Source: Actinomycetes bacterium
GTDB taxonomy: Bacteria; Actinomycetota; Coriobacteriia; Coriobacteriales; Eggerthellaceae
Direction of reading: 5' to 3'
NCBI GenBank assembly: GCA_023429565.1
Contig: JAEZDJ010000043.1
Span: 1 to 62,064 of the forward strand
DNA: 62,064 nt
The notes under the pieces are model-generated. The model was not told where the DNA came from. It saw nothing but the letters and a program-made list of their open reading frames with translations, and searched no databases. Numbering within the stretch: position 1 is the stretch's first letter; each line of letters begins with the position of its first letter. A program made the position numbers and the translations under genes. Shown one piece after another: positions 61,434 through 62,064 of this stretch.

Positions 61434-62064
61434 CTAACGGTCGTCCTCTTCGCCTCCCGACATGCCCACCACGTTCTCGGCCTCCAAGCGTCCAGCGTCG
61501 CGCGAGGCGCAAGACAGCACGGCAGATTCTCCCTCCGTCTGGATGACGCACCCCTCGAAGCCTTCCACCTGAGGATACAGCACGCCCTTCTTTTGCGCCG
61601 CCCGAGCCTGCACCGTCAACAGAGAGAACCCGATCACGCCCGCGAAAAATGAAGCCAGCAGAATGCCCAGTTTTGCCGTTGCAATGAGGCTTTCTTCGTC
61701 AAACGCCAAGTTTGCCACAAAGATGGCCATGGTGAATCCGACACCGCCCAAAATGCCTGCACCCACCATATGGACCCAGTTCACGTTTTCCGGAAGCGAT
61801 GCCACCTTGAACTTGACCAAGGCAAAACTCATGAGCAGGATTCCCACAGGTTTCCCCAGAAGCAATCCGAAGAAGATGCCATAGAATGCCGGATTCGTCA
61901 GCATAGCAGTCAAGCTGGCTCCGGCAAAGCTCACATCCGCGTTGGAAAGCGCGAACAGAGGCAGCACGCCGAAGTATACCCAGGGATACAGACGGTGCTC
62001 GAGGCACGTGGCCGGCGGTACCACCTGGCGCGCGACGCGGCTCAGGCTCTGCACGGTCTCAAGG
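61434..62064 (-). CDS. nhaA: NhaA-type Na+/H+ antiporter, C-terminal part
   Basis: The gene runs off the right edge, so the N terminus is missing; 210 residues are visible. LEHRLYPWVYFGVLPLFALS and GKPVGILLMSF match the later helices of NhaA, and GGVGFTMAIFVANLAF is also typical. The antiporter exports sodium in exchange for protons. A cytoplasmic tail of about 60 residues rich in Glu, Gly and Ser follows the last helix, longer than in E. coli NhaA. The 98-nt gap to glmU contains a perfect GCGAGCCGGCTCGC palindrome (61386-61399). Confidence 0.9.
   Translation of the reverse strand, partial: LETVQSLSRVARQVVPPATCLEHRLYPWVYFGVLPLFALSNADVSFAGASLTAMLTNPAFYGIFFGLLLGKPVGILLMSFALVKFKVASLPENVNWVHMVGAGILGGVGFTMAIFVANLAFDEESLIATAKLGILLASFFAGVIGFSLLTVQARAAQKKGVLYPQVEGFEGCVIQTEGESAVLSCASRDAGRLEAENVVGMSGGEEDDR

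Noticed and set aside
1..62064. tRNA, rRNA or prophage/insertion-sequence genes
   Set aside because: None was recognised by eye on either strand. A covariance-model scan would be the decisive test for tRNAs and small RNAs.

Overview
The window looks like a chromosomal segment of a GC-rich, strictly anaerobic, monoderm actinobacterium, most likely of the class Coriobacteriia (Eggerthellaceae-like). The grounds are an oxygen-independent ribonucleotide reductase, cytochromes made as lipoproteins rather than free periplasmic proteins, Tat-exported molybdoenzyme parts, sortase-type wall-anchor tails, a huge BspA-repeat surface protease, and the overall gene complement. The genus is not determined. 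I saw no rRNA, tRNA, CRISPR array, transposase or phage gene.

Layout. 1-9.5 kb: one 3,029-residue secreted subtilase with adhesion and repeat domains. 9.8-13.4 kb: a zinc-phospholipase-C-like protein and a TRIC-type channel, facing a Pit phosphate transporter and its DUF47 partner. 13.5-20 kb: an overlapping recJ-helicase/rel unit followed by a metallo-beta-lactamase-fold gene. 20-23.4 kb: an intergenic region with a long inverted-repeat element, a molybdopterin-binding (Mop) protein, and an ECF sigma/anti-sigma pair. 23.4-28.6 kb: anaerobic ribonucleotide reductase nrdD, divergent nrdG with a small leading ORF, then a CDP-alcohol phosphatidyltransferase and an extradiol-dioxygenase-family protein. 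28.8-37 kb: a nitrate respiration island with nrfA on one side and napG-napA-napB-napD-napH on the other. Its divergent promoter holds a strong inverted repeat, and a GAF-histidine kinase/LuxR-type regulator pair follows. 37-42.5 kb: a HAD phosphatase, a RelB-like/PIN toxin-antitoxin pair, an XRE-membrane protein, a wall-anchored surface protein and a DUF308 protein. 42.8-48.6 kb: an ABC-F ATPase, two glycosyltransferases and a ChbG/YdjC deacetylase. 48.6-49.2 kb: a repeat-rich intergenic region with a second copy of the inverted-repeat element. 49.2-53.3 kb: an autoregulated-looking ABC transporter/GntR/DUF1648 operon. 53.4-62 kb: an ICMT-like methyltransferase, a YdeI-like remnant, a tex gene broken by an in-frame stop, an MFS exporter, pth, prs, glmU and the C-terminal part of nhaA.

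How the parts fit. Nap reduces nitrate to nitrite outside the membrane and NrfA reduces nitrite to ammonium. NapGH would feed electrons from quinol to the Nap system, and the adjacent two-component system is the obvious candidate regulator. The most distinctive observations are a 139-bp, 26-87-26 inverted-repeat element present twice with a conserved core, the nonsense-split tex, NrfA without any NrfH/NapC partner in the window, the RecJ-helicase fusion, and a short ORF directly behind a good promoter and coupled to nrdG.
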